Shown: positions 33,625 through 42,092 of the stretch, one piece after another
Numbering within the stretch: position 1 is the stretch's first letter
Layout: each line of letters begins with the position of its first letter
NCBI GenBank assembly: GCA_963849005.1
Contig: CAWKGC010000019.1
Span: forward strand, 124,001 to 188,000
Length of the DNA: 64,000 nucleotides
Source: CAWKGC01 sp963849005
GTDB taxonomy: Bacteria > Pseudomonadota > Gammaproteobacteria > Burkholderiales > Usitatibacteraceae
Direction: 5' to 3'
Position numbers and translations under genes: made by a program
The notes under the pieces: model-generated
Seen by the model: only the letters and a program-made list of their open reading frames with translations
The model's database searches: none
What the model was told of the DNA's origin: nothing

Positions 33625-35634
33625 TCAGGGGAGCGAGCGGACCGCGGCGACGACGTGGTCGACATCCACGCCGAAGTGCTTGTAGACATCGGCGGCGGGC
33701 GCGGATTCGCCGAAGCGATCGACGCCGATCACGGCGCCTTCAAGCCCGACGTACTTGCGCCAGAAGTCGGTGACGCCGGCTTCCACGGCGACGCTCGGCA
33801 GCCCCTTGGGCAGCACCGATTCGCGCCACGCGGCCTCCTGCCGGTCGAAGACATTGGTGCACGGCATCGAGACGACTCGCACCGCGATGCCCGCTTCCAG
33901 CAGCGCTTTTTGCGCCGAGAGCGCGAGCCCGACTTCGGAGCCGGTGGCGAGTATCGCCGCGCGGGCCTTGCCTTGCGCATCGGAAAGGACGTAGCCGCCC
34001 CGCCGGATGGCTTCCACGGTGGCCGCGTCGCGCTTCACGAATTGCGTGTTCTGCCGCGAGAACAGCAGGCACGAAGGCCCGTCCTTGCGCCCGAGCGCAT
34101 GCGCCCAGGCGACGGCCGACTCCACCGTGTCGCAGGGGCGCCAGACATCCATGCCGGGAATGATGCGCAGGCTCGCTGCGTGCTCGACCGACTGGTGCGT
34201 GGGCCCGTCCTCGCCCAGGCCGATCGAGTCGTGCGTGAAGACGAAGATGTTGCGCAGCTTCATGAGCGACGCCATGCGCAGCGCGTTGCGCGAGTAGTCG
34301 CTGAAAGTGAGGAAGGTGCCGGAGTAGGGGATGAAGCCGCCATGCAGCGCGAGGCCGTTGCCGATCGCCGCCATCGCGAATTCGCGCACGCCGAAGTTGA
34401 TGTAGTTGCCGGCGGACTCCGGCGTGACAGCGCGCGTGCCGCTCCAGTTGGTGAGGTTCGAGCCGGTCAGATCGGCCGAGCCGCCGAGGAGTTCCGGCAG
34501 CACCGGCGCGAGCGCCTCGATCGCCTGCTGAGATGCCTTGCGCGTGGCGTTGCTCTCGGCCTTTTCATTGGCCCTGGCCAGCAGCGCGCCCACGGCGGCA
34601 TCGAAGCCCGCGGGAAGTTCTCCCGCCATGCGCCGCGAGAATTCCTTCGCTTCGGCAGGGAAGGCCTTCGCATACGCCGCAAAGCGCGCGTTCCAGTCGG
34701 ACTCCAGCGCCGCGCCCTGCGCCTTCGCATTCCACGCGGCGTGGACCGCGCCCGGCACCTCGAAGGGCGCGTGCTTCCAGCCGATCGCCTCGCGGGTCGC
34801 GGCGACTTCCTTTTCGCCGAGCGCCGCGCCGTGCACGCCGTCGGTGCCCTGCTTGTTCGGCGAGCCCTTGCCGATCACCGTCTTGCAGCAGATCAGCGTG
34901 GGCCGCGACGTGTCCTCGCGCGCCTCGCGCAACGCCGCCTCGACCTGCCGCGGGTCGTGGCCGTCAACGTTCGGGATCACGTGCCAGCCATACGCCGCGA
35001 AGCGCATCGGCGTGTTGTCGCGAAACCAGCCCTCGACCTTGCCGTCGATGGAAATGCCGTTGTCGTCGTAGATCGCGATCAGCTTGCCGGTCTTGAGCGT
35101 GCCGGCGAGCGAGCAGGCCTCGTGCGAGATGCCTTCCATGAGGCAGCCGTCGCCCACGAAGACGTAGGTGAAATGGTCGACGATCTCGTGCCCGGGGCGG
35201 TTGAACTCGGCGGCGAGGAGTTTCTCCGCGAGCGCCATGCCCACTGCGTTGGCGAGCCCCTGGCCGAGCGGGCCGGTGGTGGTCTCCACGCCCGGCGTGA
35301 CGGCCACTTCAGGGTGGCCGGGCGTCTTCGAGTGGAGCTTCCTGAAGGCGCGCAGGTCGTCGATCGAGAGGTCGTAACCCGTGAGGTGCAGCAGCGCGTA
35401 CTGCAGCATCGAGCCGTGGCCGTTGGAAAGCACGAAGCGGTCGCGGTCCGGCCACTTCGGGTTGGCCGGGTTGTGCCTGAGGAAGCGGCGCCAGAGCACC
35501 TCGGAAATTTCCGCCATGCCCATCGGCATGCCCGGATGCCCGGAGTTGGCCTGCTGCACCGCGTCCATCGCGAGGGCGCGGATGGCGTTGGCGAGTTCGG
35601 ATTGCGTGGGCACGGACTGAGGCGTATCGGGCAT
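33625..35634 (-). CDS. tkt: Transketolase
   Basis: The ATG at 35634 gives 669 residues, normal for transketolase. TPP-binding features are clear: NSGHPGMPMGMAE, the VFVGDGCLMEGISHEA motif with the G-D-G and downstream N, and a transketolase-type pyrimidine domain (FTHDSIGLGEDGPTHQSVE). The upstream part of the open frame is intergenic. Substrates are pentose and hexose phosphates of the pentose phosphate and Calvin cycles. It starts the tkt...gap-pgk-pyk direction. A perfect TATAAT at 35696-35701 lies upstream. Confidence 0.95.
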   Translation of the reverse strand: MPDTPQSVPTQSELANAIRALAMDAVQQANSGHPGMPMGMAEISEVLWRRFLRHNPANPKWPDRDRFVLSNGHGSMLQYALLHLTGYDLSIDDLRAFRKLHSKTPGHPEVAVTPGVETTTGPLGQGLANAVGMALAEKLLAAEFNRPGHEIVDHFTYVFVGDGCLMEGISHEACSLAGTLKTGKLIAIYDDNGISIDGKVEGWFRDNTPMRFAAYGWHVIPNVDGHDPRQVEAALREAREDTSRPTLICCKTVIGKGSPNKQGTDGVHGAALGEKEVAATREAIGWKHAPFEVPGAVHAAWNAKAQGAALESDWNARFAAYAKAFPAEAKEFSRRMAGELPAGFDAAVGALLARANEKAESNATRKASQQAIEALAPVLPELLGGSADLTGSNLTNWSGTRAVTPESAGNYINFGVREFAMAAIGNGLALHGGFIPYSGTFLTFSDYSRNALRMASLMKLRNIFVFTHDSIGLGEDGPTHQSVEHAASLRIIPGMDVWRPCDTVESAVAWAHALGRKDGPSCLLFSRQNTQFVKRDAATVEAIRRGGYVLSDAQGKARAAILATGSEVGLALSAQKALLEAGIAVRVVSMPCTNVFDRQEAAWRESVLPKGLPSVAVEAGVTDFWRKYVGLEGAVIGVDRFGESAPAADVYKHFGVDVDHVVAAVRSLP

Positions 35635-35695
35635 GTTCAGTTTCCGCAGTAACGGGTGGAGAGCGCCAAAACACGGGCAAGGCAGGGGGAAAGCG

Positions 35696-35701
35696 ATTAT
35701 A
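35696..35701 (-). promoter_or_regulatory. -10 box (TATAAT) of tkt
   Basis: A perfect TATAAT on the minus strand, 62 bases before the tkt start, fits a leader of about 55 bases. The -35 region is poor (GTTCGC). The gap 35635-35870 is the divergent promoter region for tkt and the speD operon. Confidence 0.5.
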
Positions 35702-35870
35702 CTTGCCCGCTTTTCACCGCGAACTTTTTCGCTTGGGTAAACCTCTGCAAGTCGGGCTTCACCCGCCGCCTCCGGCCGCGGGGCGCACCGCCGGAACCGG
35801 CGAGGCGCCCTGACCCCGGGACGAGCGATACCCGCTTGCAATTATTCGTTTTAAAAATGGGGGTATCGAA

Positions 35871-36281
35871 GTGAAGGGACTGCACATCATCGCCGACCTG
35901 TACAACTGCCCGAAGGGCGGCTACCTGACGTCGGCCACCGAACTGCGCGAGCTGTGCGTGAACGCCTGCAGGGAAGTCGGCCTCACCGTGCTGGGCGAGC
36001 ATTTCTACCAGTTCGATCCGGCTGCCGGCATGCAGGACGGCGGCAGCACGGGCGCCGTGGTGCTCGCTGAATCGCACCTCGCGATCCACACCTGGCCGGA
36101 GCGCGACGGCGCCACGCTCGACGTCTACGTGTGCAATTACACGGCGGACAATGGCGACAAGGCGGAGGCGCTCTACAAGAGCCTCATCGAAGCGCTGCTG
36201 CCGGGCGACGTGATGGTCGAGCGCATCTGGCGCGGCCGCGACCTGCCGGTCCGGAAAAAGCGCATCGCCTCGGTCAAGTAG
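35871..36281 (+). CDS. speD: S-adenosylmethionine decarboxylase proenzyme
   Basis: The GTG start at 35871 gives 136 residues, a short (SpeH-type) proenzyme. The self-cleavage site is LAESHLAIHTW: cleavage between Glu67 and Ser68 would make the pyruvoyl group on Ser68. DVYVCNYT supplies the conserved Cys88. The product is decarboxylated SAM, the aminopropyl donor of SpeE, whose gene follows 12 bases later. It leads the five-gene polyamine operon (speD, speE, DUF1190-like, ATP-grasp, DUF350). The start lacks a strong SD, and GTG is the first codon of the conserved frame. Confidence 0.93.
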   Translation: MKGLHIIADLYNCPKGGYLTSATELRELCVNACREVGLTVLGEHFYQFDPAAGMQDGGSTGAVVLAESHLAIHTWPERDGATLDVYVCNYTADNGDKAEALYKSLIEALLPGDVMVERIWRGRDLPVRKKRIASVK

Positions 36282-36293
36282 GCGCCCGGCCCG

Positions 36294-37139
36294 ATGGCCG
36301 AAAGGGTCTTCGAGCGCCTGACGGACGCGAGCGGCGTGTACTTCGACGCCGTGCTGGTGGAGCGCCGCCGCACCCCTTTCCAGCTGCTGGAAATCTACGA
36401 CTCGCCGGAGCTGGGCAGGTTCTTTCGCCTCGACGGCTGCAACATGACCAGCGAGCGCGACGAGTTTTTCTACCACGAGAACCTGGTCCACGCCGCTGCG
36501 CTCGCGCACCCTGCGCCCAAGCGCGCGCTGGTGATCGGCGGCGGCGACGGCGGCTCCTCCGAGGAGCTGCTGAAGCACGCGACCATCGAGCGCGTGCACA
36601 TGGCCGAGCTCGACCCGGAAGTGATCGAGGTCGCGAAGGCGCATTTCGCGAAAGTGCACCGCGGCGCCTTCGACGACCCGCGGCTCGAGGTCACGGTCGG
36701 CGACGGGCTTGCCTACATTGCATCCACGAAGGCGCGCTACGACCTGGTCCTCATGGACCTGACCGATCCGGCCGGGCCTTCCGAGGCGCTTTATTCCGCG
36801 GCCACCTTCGCGCTGGCAAAGCGTGCGCTTGCGCAGGGCGGCGCGCTCACGCTGCACATGGGTTCGCCGTTCTCGCATCCGGCGCGGCTGCGCGAGACAA
36901 TGAAGAAATTGCGCGAAGTGTTCGCGGTGGTCGCGCCGTATTTCGCCTGCGTTCCCTTGTACGGCTCGACCTGGGGCTTTGCCTGCGCGTCCGACACGCT
37001 CGACCCGCGCCAGGTTGCGCCGGAAGAGATCGATCGGCGCATCGCCGCGCGCGGCATCGGCGACCTGCAGTATTACAATGGCGAGGTTCACCGCGCGGGC
37101 TTCGCGCTTCCCAATTACATCCGGCCGCTGGTCGCCTAG
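36294..37139 (+). CDS. speE: Spermidine synthase
   Basis: The 281-residue aminopropyltransferase has the SAM-like fold: VIGGGDGGSSEELLKH (motif I), MAELDPEVIEVAK (acidic end of strand 2), and LMDLTDPAGPSEALYS with the catalytic Asp. Earlier, FFYHENLVHAAALA is the polyamine-binding loop. It transfers the aminopropyl group from decarboxylated SAM to putrescine. It lies 12 bases after speD. The neighbours downstream suggest the spermidine formed is used for a conjugation, not only for bulk polyamine supply. Confidence 0.93.
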   Translation: MAERVFERLTDASGVYFDAVLVERRRTPFQLLEIYDSPELGRFFRLDGCNMTSERDEFFYHENLVHAAALAHPAPKRALVIGGGDGGSSEELLKHATIERVHMAELDPEVIEVAKAHFAKVHRGAFDDPRLEVTVGDGLAYIASTKARYDLVLMDLTDPAGPSEALYSAATFALAKRALAQGGALTLHMGSPFSHPARLRETMKKLREVFAVVAPYFACVPLYGSTWGFACASDTLDPRQVAPEEIDRRIAARGIGDLQYYNGEVHRAGFALPNYIRPLVA

Positions 37140-37164
37140 GGCCGGTCGCGTCCCGGAGGGAGTC

Positions 37165-37524
37165 GTGCTCAAGAAACTGCGCAGGTCCTCTTCGCGCATC
37201 ACGCTGGTGCTGATCGGTGCCGCGGCGCTTTCGGGCTGCGGCAGCGACGAGGAGAAGCGCGACCTCTACGCGAGCCGGGAGGATTGCCTCGCCGACTGGA
37301 GCAACAAGCCCGAGGACTGCACGCCCGCCACCGAGAGCCAGCACCGCAACCGCGGTTTCTTCTACGGGCCGGTCTACAGCGGCTCGCGTTCGTCGTCGTC
37401 GTCGTGGGGCAGCGGCACGGGGTCGAGCCGCGCGTCCGGATCGACTTCCTCGCGCTCGATCGGTTCGACCGGAAGCTCCAGCCGCGGCGGCTTCGGCTCG
37501 TCGGGCCACTCCTCGGGCAGCTGA
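37165..37524 (+). CDS. Serine-rich lipoprotein, DUF1190 (YgiB/YjfM)-like
   Basis: The GTG at 37165 is 4 bases after GGAGGG. The 119-residue precursor has a lipobox LSGC with Cys25 as the lipidation site. Two further cysteines follow (41 and 52), then a Ser/Gly-rich low-complexity tail from about residue 71 to the end with only a few Arg and no acidic residue. Near the end comes RGGFG (107-111), which I recall from YgiB-type proteins and list as a point to verify. The gene sits between speE and the ATP-grasp gene, with the next start 2 bases after the stop. It could be the acceptor of a polyamine, but that is a guess. Confidence is for lipoprotein and genomic context. Confidence 0.7.
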   Translation: MLKKLRRSSSRITLVLIGAAALSGCGSDEEKRDLYASREDCLADWSNKPEDCTPATESQHRNRGFFYGPVYSGSRSSSSSWGSGTGSSRASGSTSSRSIGSTGSSSRGGFGSSGHSSGS

Positions 37525-37526
37525 GC

Positions 37527-38657
37527 GTGCAACGCGAGGACCGCATCCCGCGCATCGACTGGCAGCAGAAGGTCGAGGCGCTCGGGTTCGGCTTCCACTC
37601 GATCGACGGCATCTATTGGGACGAGCGCGCCTGCTACCGGTTTTCCTCCGGCGAGGTCGACACGATGGAGGCGGCGACCGCGGAGCTGCAGGAGCGTTGC
37701 CTGGAAGCGGTCGAGGCGGTGGTGGCCGCGGGAGACTATTCGCGCTTCGCCATTCCCGGGGCGTTCCATGCGCTGATCGAGGCGTCGTGGAAGGCGGGCG
37801 ACCCCTCGCTCTTCGGGCGCTTCGACCTTTCCTGGGACGGCCGCGGCGCGCCGAAGCTGCTCGAGTACAACGCGGACACGCCCACGGCGCTTCTCGAGGC
37901 GAGCGTGGTGCAGTGGTACTGGCTGCAGGACGTATTCCCCCAGCACGACCAGTTCAATTCGATCCATGAAAAGCTGATCGAGCGCTGGAAGGCGATGCGC
38001 GGCAAGCTCCCGGCCGACGGCGTCGTGTACTTCGCGTGCGCGGCGGAAAGCGAAGAGGACCGCGGCAACCTCGATTACCTGCGCGACACCGCGACGCAAG
38101 CCGGCCTCGACGCGCGCGCAATCGACATTGCCGACCTCGGCTGGAACGGCGGGGCGTTCACCGACCTCGAGGAAAGGCGGGTCGCCGCGCTCTTCAAGCT
38201 CTATCCCTGGGAATGGCTGGTGCGCGAGCCCTTCGCCGAAAACCTGCTGGCCCGGCCCATGGCGATGATCGAGCCGGCCTGGAAGATGCTCTTGTCGAAC
38301 AAGGCGATCCTGCCGATCCTCTGGCAGATGTTCCCGGGGCACCCCAACCTGCTGCCCGCGTCCTTCGAGGCCGGGAAGTTCGCCGCGGATTACGTGAAAA
38401 AGCCGCTCTATTCGCGCGAAGGCGCCAACGTCACCATCGATGTCGGCGGCGTGAAGATCGAGGCGCCGGGCGAATACGGCGCCGAGGGCTTCATCTACCA
38501 GTCCTACCACGCGCTGCCGCAATTCGGCGGCTCGCACACCGTGATCGGCTCGTGGGTGATCGGCGGCGACCCCGCGGGAATCGGCATCCGCGAGGACGAC
38601 TCGCCGATCACGAAGAACACGAGCCGCTTCCTCCCCCACTATTTCGTTACTGACTGA
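37527..38657 (+). CDS. Glutathionylspermidine synthase-like ATP-grasp ligase (YgiC/YjfC family)
   Basis: The GTG at 37527 gives 376 residues, close to E. coli YgiC/YjfC. The preATP-grasp and ATP-grasp signature EYNADTPTALLEASV starts at about 113. SIDGIYWDERACYRF is at the N-terminus, and DDSPITKNTSRFLPHYF, with GSWVIGGDPAGIGIRED before it, is at the C-terminus. Its family couples carboxylates to amines at ATP cost. The characterised glutathionylspermidine synthases join glutathione to spermidine, but YgiC/YjfC enzymes have no settled substrate. With speD and speE upstream, spermidine is the most plausible amine. The acceptor carboxylate might be glutathione, a peptide, or the upstream lipoprotein. 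Confidence 0.85.
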   Translation: MQREDRIPRIDWQQKVEALGFGFHSIDGIYWDERACYRFSSGEVDTMEAATAELQERCLEAVEAVVAAGDYSRFAIPGAFHALIEASWKAGDPSLFGRFDLSWDGRGAPKLLEYNADTPTALLEASVVQWYWLQDVFPQHDQFNSIHEKLIERWKAMRGKLPADGVVYFACAAESEEDRGNLDYLRDTATQAGLDARAIDIADLGWNGGAFTDLEERRVAALFKLYPWEWLVREPFAENLLARPMAMIEPAWKMLLSNKAILPILWQMFPGHPNLLPASFEAGKFAADYVKKPLYSREGANVTIDVGGVKIEAPGEYGAEGFIYQSYHALPQFGGSHTVIGSWVIGGDPAGIGIREDDSPITKNTSRFLPHYFVTD

Positions 38658-38666
38658 GAGGGCAAC

Positions 38667-39077
38667 ATGGGCAACGCGCTGGCATCCTTCGGCGGATTCG
38701 ACGACTTCCTGCTCTACCTTGGCGTGTCGCTGGCGCTGCTCGCGCTGTTCGCGGCGGTCTACGTGCGGGTGACGCCCTACCGCGAGATCGCGCTGATCCG
38801 CGAGGGCAACATGGCGGCGGCCTACAGCCTGTCGGGGTCGCTGCTCGGCTTCATCGTGCCGCTCGCGTCCTCGGTGCAGTATTCGGTGGGCATCGTCGAC
38901 ATGGCGATCTGGGGCGCGATCGCGCTCACCGTGCAGGTCGCCGCCTACGTCGTGGTGAAGCTGATGATGCCTTCGATCACGCGCGGCATACCCGAGGGCA
39001 ACGTCGCGCAGGGATTCTTCCTCGGCGCCGTCTCGCTGGGCGTGGGCATCCTCAATTCCGCCTGCATGAGCTACTGA
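38667..39077 (+). CDS. DUF350 (YjfL-like) membrane protein
   Basis: The 136-residue protein has four predicted membrane segments, beginning FLLYLGVSLALLALFAAVYV. Later segments include SLLGFIVPLASSV and AIALTVQVAAYVVV, and the C-terminus is GAVSLGVGILNSACMSY. It has the RVTPYREIALIREGNMAAAYSLSG stretch, which is typical of DUF350. These proteins are of unknown function. E. coli carries one (YjfL) beside YjfM and YjfC, so the association with an ATP-grasp ligase is repeated here. It is 9 bases after the ATP-grasp stop and ends the operon, overlapping the convergent phosphatase gene. Confidence 0.85.
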   Translation: MGNALASFGGFDDFLLYLGVSLALLALFAAVYVRVTPYREIALIREGNMAAAYSLSGSLLGFIVPLASSVQYSVGIVDMAIWGAIALTVQVAAYVVVKLMMPSITRGIPEGNVAQGFFLGAVSLGVGILNSACMSY

Positions 39078-39916
39078 CCGGCGGGGGTTGCGCGGTGCTC
39101 GCGCACCCAGCGCGCCCAGGGCTCGAACAGCGCCGCGTCATGGGTGGCGATCACCGGGCGTTGCCAGACCGGCCCCGACCAGAAGTCGTCGGAGTCGAGC
39201 GTGGCCAGCCGCCCGCCGGCCTCGGCGAGGATGAGCGCGCCGGCGCTGTAGTCCCAGAGCATCTGCCCGGCATGCAGCACGAGGTCGACGCGTCCCGCGG
39301 CGAGGTGGCACCAGGAAAGCGCCGATGAACCGCTGGTCTTGCGCCGCGCATACGGCGGGTGGCGCTTGATCGCTTCGCGCAACGCCGTCTTTTCCTTGCG
39401 CAGGTCGATCTCGGCCACGGAACCGGCAAGGGTCCGCGACCCGAACTGGCGGCGCAGCGGCCGCCCGTTGAGCCATGCCCCTGCGCCGCGCGCCGCGCTG
39501 AACAGCTCGTCGGCGATCGGATCGTAGATGCAGCCGAGCAGCGGCCGGTCATGCTCCATCAGCGCCACCGAAACGGCGAAGTAGGGAATGCCGTTGGAGA
39601 AATTGGACGTGCCGTCGATCGGGTCGATGCACCAGAAGCGCCCGCCCGCCTCCCACACGCGGCGCTGCTCCTCGCCGTGCATCTCCTCGCCCAGCACCGG
39701 GTATTCGATCAGGCCGGACAGCCCCCGCACCAGCGCGTGCTGCGCGGCGAGATCGGCCTCGGTAAGAAGGCTTCCGTCGTGCTTGCGGTAGGCGGTGACG
39801 CTTTGGTAGCGCGGCAGGATCTCGCGCTCGGCGCATTCCCGCACGACGCGCGTAACCGAGTCGATGAAGGCGGCGGAGAGTTCCTGCGCGGCGAACGGGA
39901 GGGATGCCATGGCCAT
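39071..39916 (-). CDS. Inositol-monophosphatase family protein
   Basis: The 281-residue protein has the metal-binding motifs of the family: PVLGEEMHG (Glu77, Glu78), IDPIDGTSNF (Asp98, Asp101), and WDYSAGALILAEAGG. Targets may be myo-inositol phosphate, 3'(2')-phosphoadenosine phosphate or histidinol phosphate. HisN-like or SuhB-like identity cannot be decided from sequence alone. Start options are 39916 and 39910. It runs convergently into the DUF350 gene with a 7-base overlap. Confidence 0.85.
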   Translation of the reverse strand: MAMASLPFAAQELSAAFIDSVTRVVRECAEREILPRYQSVTAYRKHDGSLLTEADLAAQHALVRGLSGLIEYPVLGEEMHGEEQRRVWEAGGRFWCIDPIDGTSNFSNGIPYFAVSVALMEHDRPLLGCIYDPIADELFSAARGAGAWLNGRPLRRQFGSRTLAGSVAEIDLRKEKTALREAIKRHPPYARRKTSGSSALSWCHLAAGRVDLVLHAGQMLWDYSAGALILAEAGGRLATLDSDDFWSGPVWQRPVIATHDAALFEPWARWVREHRATPAGQ

Positions 39917-40001
39917 GTGACGGCCGGGCGGGGAAGGCGTGCCCGGGTGAATGAGGCGGCCATGTTAGCATCGCAGCGATTTTCGCCTCCGCCCCGAGCC
40001 C

Positions 40002-40736
40002 ATGCCACACCCCCGTATCTTCTGCGAAGCGAACCTCGGTCCCGGCGCCCAGTTGTCCCTGCCGGACTCCGCCGCGCAGCACGTCGCAAGGTCGCTCAGG
40101 CTTGCCGCCGGAGACCGGCTGCGCCTCTTCAACGGGCTGGGCGGCGAGTACGAGGCGGTGATCCAGCGCATCGACCATGGCCGCGTCGACGTGAAGCTGG
40201 GCGCCTTCGACGCAGCGGAACGCGAGCCCGCGATCGAGATCGGGCTGGTGCAGGGGCTGCCCGAGGCCGACAAGATGGACTGGGTCATCCAGAAATCGGT
40301 CGAGCTCGGCGTCGCCTGGGTGCAGCCGGTCGTCTGCGACCGCTCCGTGGTGAGGCTGTCGGGCGAGCGCGCGGAGAAGCGCGCCGCGCACTGGCAGCGC
40401 GTCTCGGTCGCCGCGGCCGAGCAGTGCGGACGCAACCGCGTCCCCGAAGTGAAACCCGTGCTGGCGATGTCCGCGTATCTCGCGTTGCCGAGCGGGGCGT
40501 TGCGATGGATGCTCGCGCCGGATGCCGGGCAGTCGCTGGCGGCGGCGGGGCCCCCCGGCGGCCCGCTCGAGTTGCTGGTGGGCCCGGAGGGGGGATTCAG
40601 CGAGCGCGAGATCGACAATGCGCGCTATGCCGGCTTCGCCGCGGTGAGCCTCGGCAGCCGGACGCTGCGCGCGGAGACCGCGCCGATTGCCGCGCTCGCC
40701 GCGATCCACGCGCTGTGGGGCGACTTCTGCCGTTAG
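40002..40736 (+). CDS. rsmE: 16S rRNA (uracil-1498-N3)-methyltransferase
   Basis: The 244-residue SPOUT methyltransferase has the N-terminal PUA-like part (PRIFCEANLGPGAQLSLPD) and QGLPEADKMDWVIQKSVELG. It also has the knotted C-terminal motif LLVGPEGGFSEREI and RTLRAETAPIAAL. It methylates U1498 of 16S rRNA with SAM. The stop overlaps a -10-like TAGAAT that may serve argA downstream. Context (argA next) is common in betaproteobacteria. Confidence 0.93.
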   Translation: MPHPRIFCEANLGPGAQLSLPDSAAQHVARSLRLAAGDRLRLFNGLGGEYEAVIQRIDHGRVDVKLGAFDAAEREPAIEIGLVQGLPEADKMDWVIQKSVELGVAWVQPVVCDRSVVRLSGERAEKRAAHWQRVSVAAAEQCGRNRVPEVKPVLAMSAYLALPSGALRWMLAPDAGQSLAAAGPPGGPLELLVGPEGGFSEREIDNARYAGFAAVSLGSRTLRAETAPIAALAAIHALWGDFCR

Positions 40737-40739
40737 AAT
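40734..40739 (+). promoter_or_regulatory. Possible -10 box of argA
   Basis: TAGAAT overlaps the rsmE stop and lies 25 bases before the argA ATG. There is no good -35. It could be a minor promoter or coincidence. Confidence 0.3.
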
Positions 40740-40764
40740 GCGCCCAGCCCCGAACCTCCCCGCC

Positions 40765-42090
40765 ATGCCCAAGACCAACGCGCTCAAGACCGAATCCTTC
40801 GTCAAGTGGTTTCGCGCCGCCACGCCCTTCATCCACCAGTTCGGCGGCGGCACCTTCGTCATCGCCTTCGGCGGCGAGGTCCTGACCGACGGGGAATTCA
40901 TCCAGCTCATGCACGACATCAACGTGCTGGTGAGCCTGGAGATCCGCGTGGTGCTGGTGCACGGCTCGCGCCCGCAGATCGAGGAGCAGATGCGCCAGCA
41001 CGGCGTCCAGCCGCAGTACTCGGGCAATCGCCGCGTGACGGACGACCGGGCGCTCGCCTGCGTGAAGGAGGCCAACGGCATCGTGCGCGTCGAGATCGAG
41101 GCGCTCCTGTCGATGGAGCTGGCGAACTCCCCGATGTGGGGCGCGGACATCCGCGTTTCCTCGGGCAACTTCGTCACCGCGAAGCCGGTCGGCGTGGTCG
41201 GCGGCGTCGACTTCCGGCACACCGGCGAAGTGCGCAAGATCGATGCCGAGGGCATCCGCCGCAGGCTCGACGACCACGAGGTGGTGCTGATCTCGCCGAT
41301 GGGCTTCTCGCCCACCGGCGACGTGTTCAACTGCACGCTGGAAGACGTGGCCACGGCGACGGCGATCGCGCTCAAGGCGGACAAGCTGATCTTCCTGACC
41401 GAGACGCAGGGCGCGGTGGACGCCAAGGGCAAGCTGATCACGGAGCTGACGGTGAAGCAGGCGCAGGAATTGCTCGCGGCCAACGGCTTGCCCGAGGACG
41501 TGCAGATCTACCTGCCGTGCGCGATCCGCGCCTGCGCCGAGGGCGTGCGCCGCGCGCACCTGATCAGCCGGCATACCGACGGGGCGCTCCTGATCGAGCT
41601 CTTCACCCACCACGGCATCGGCACGATGCTCACGCCCGAGTCCGAGGAAGTGCTGCGCCAGGCCGAGCCCGAAGACCTCCAGGGCATCGTGCAGATCATC
41701 GAGCCGCTCGAGCAGCAGGGCGTGCTGGTGCGGCGCGACCGTGCCCGGATGGCGAGCGAGATCGGCAATTTCTTCGTCCTCGAGGCAGGCGAGAACATCA
41801 TCGGCTGCGCCGCGCTCTATCCGTTTCCCGGCGACGGCTCCGCCGAGCTCGCCTGCCTCGCGGTCAACCCGTTCTATCGCGACGGCGGCCGGGGAGAGCG
41901 CCTGCTGCAGCACGCGGAGAAGGTCGCCCGCGAAAGGAAGCTGAAGGCGCTGTTCGTGCTTTCCACCCAGACCACGCACTGGTTCATCGAGAGGGGCTTC
42001 GTCGAGGCGGACCTCGCCCAGCTGCCCGAGGCCAAGCGCGCCGGTTACAATTACGACCGTCGATCGAAGATCTACCGAAAGGGGCTGTGA
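40765..42090 (+). CDS. argA: Amino-acid N-acetyltransferase (N-acetylglutamate synthase)
   Basis: The ATG at 40765 (MPKTNALKTESFVKWFR) gives 441 residues. An amino-acid-kinase-like domain (about 25-280: FVIAFGGEVL, VLVHGSRPQIEEQM, VSSGNFVTAKPVGVVGGVD and FLTETQGAVD) is followed by a GNAT domain (300-435: FFVLEAGENIIGCAALYPF, LACLAVNPFYRDGGRGERLL). It acetylates glutamate as the first step of arginine synthesis. The kinase-like domain carries the arginine feedback site in homologues. The longer open frame upstream overlaps rsmE and is unsupported. yggX follows 2 bases after the stop. Confidence 0.93.
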   Translation: MPKTNALKTESFVKWFRAATPFIHQFGGGTFVIAFGGEVLTDGEFIQLMHDINVLVSLEIRVVLVHGSRPQIEEQMRQHGVQPQYSGNRRVTDDRALACVKEANGIVRVEIEALLSMELANSPMWGADIRVSSGNFVTAKPVGVVGGVDFRHTGEVRKIDAEGIRRRLDDHEVVLISPMGFSPTGDVFNCTLEDVATATAIALKADKLIFLTETQGAVDAKGKLITELTVKQAQELLAANGLPEDVQIYLPCAIRACAEGVRRAHLISRHTDGALLIELFTHHGIGTMLTPESEEVLRQAEPEDLQGIVQIIEPLEQQGVLVRRDRARMASEIGNFFVLEAGENIIGCAALYPFPGDGSAELACLAVNPFYRDGGRGERLLQHAEKVARERKLKALFVLSTQTTHWFIERGFVEADLAQLPEAKRAGYNYDRRSKIYRKGL

Positions 42091-42092
42091 GC

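Noticed and set aside
35635..35870. Coding sequence upstream of tkt (extension of its frame to 35841)
   Set aside because: The extension has no transketolase homology, spans the TATAAT box and the divergent promoter gap, and normal transketolases begin near 35634.
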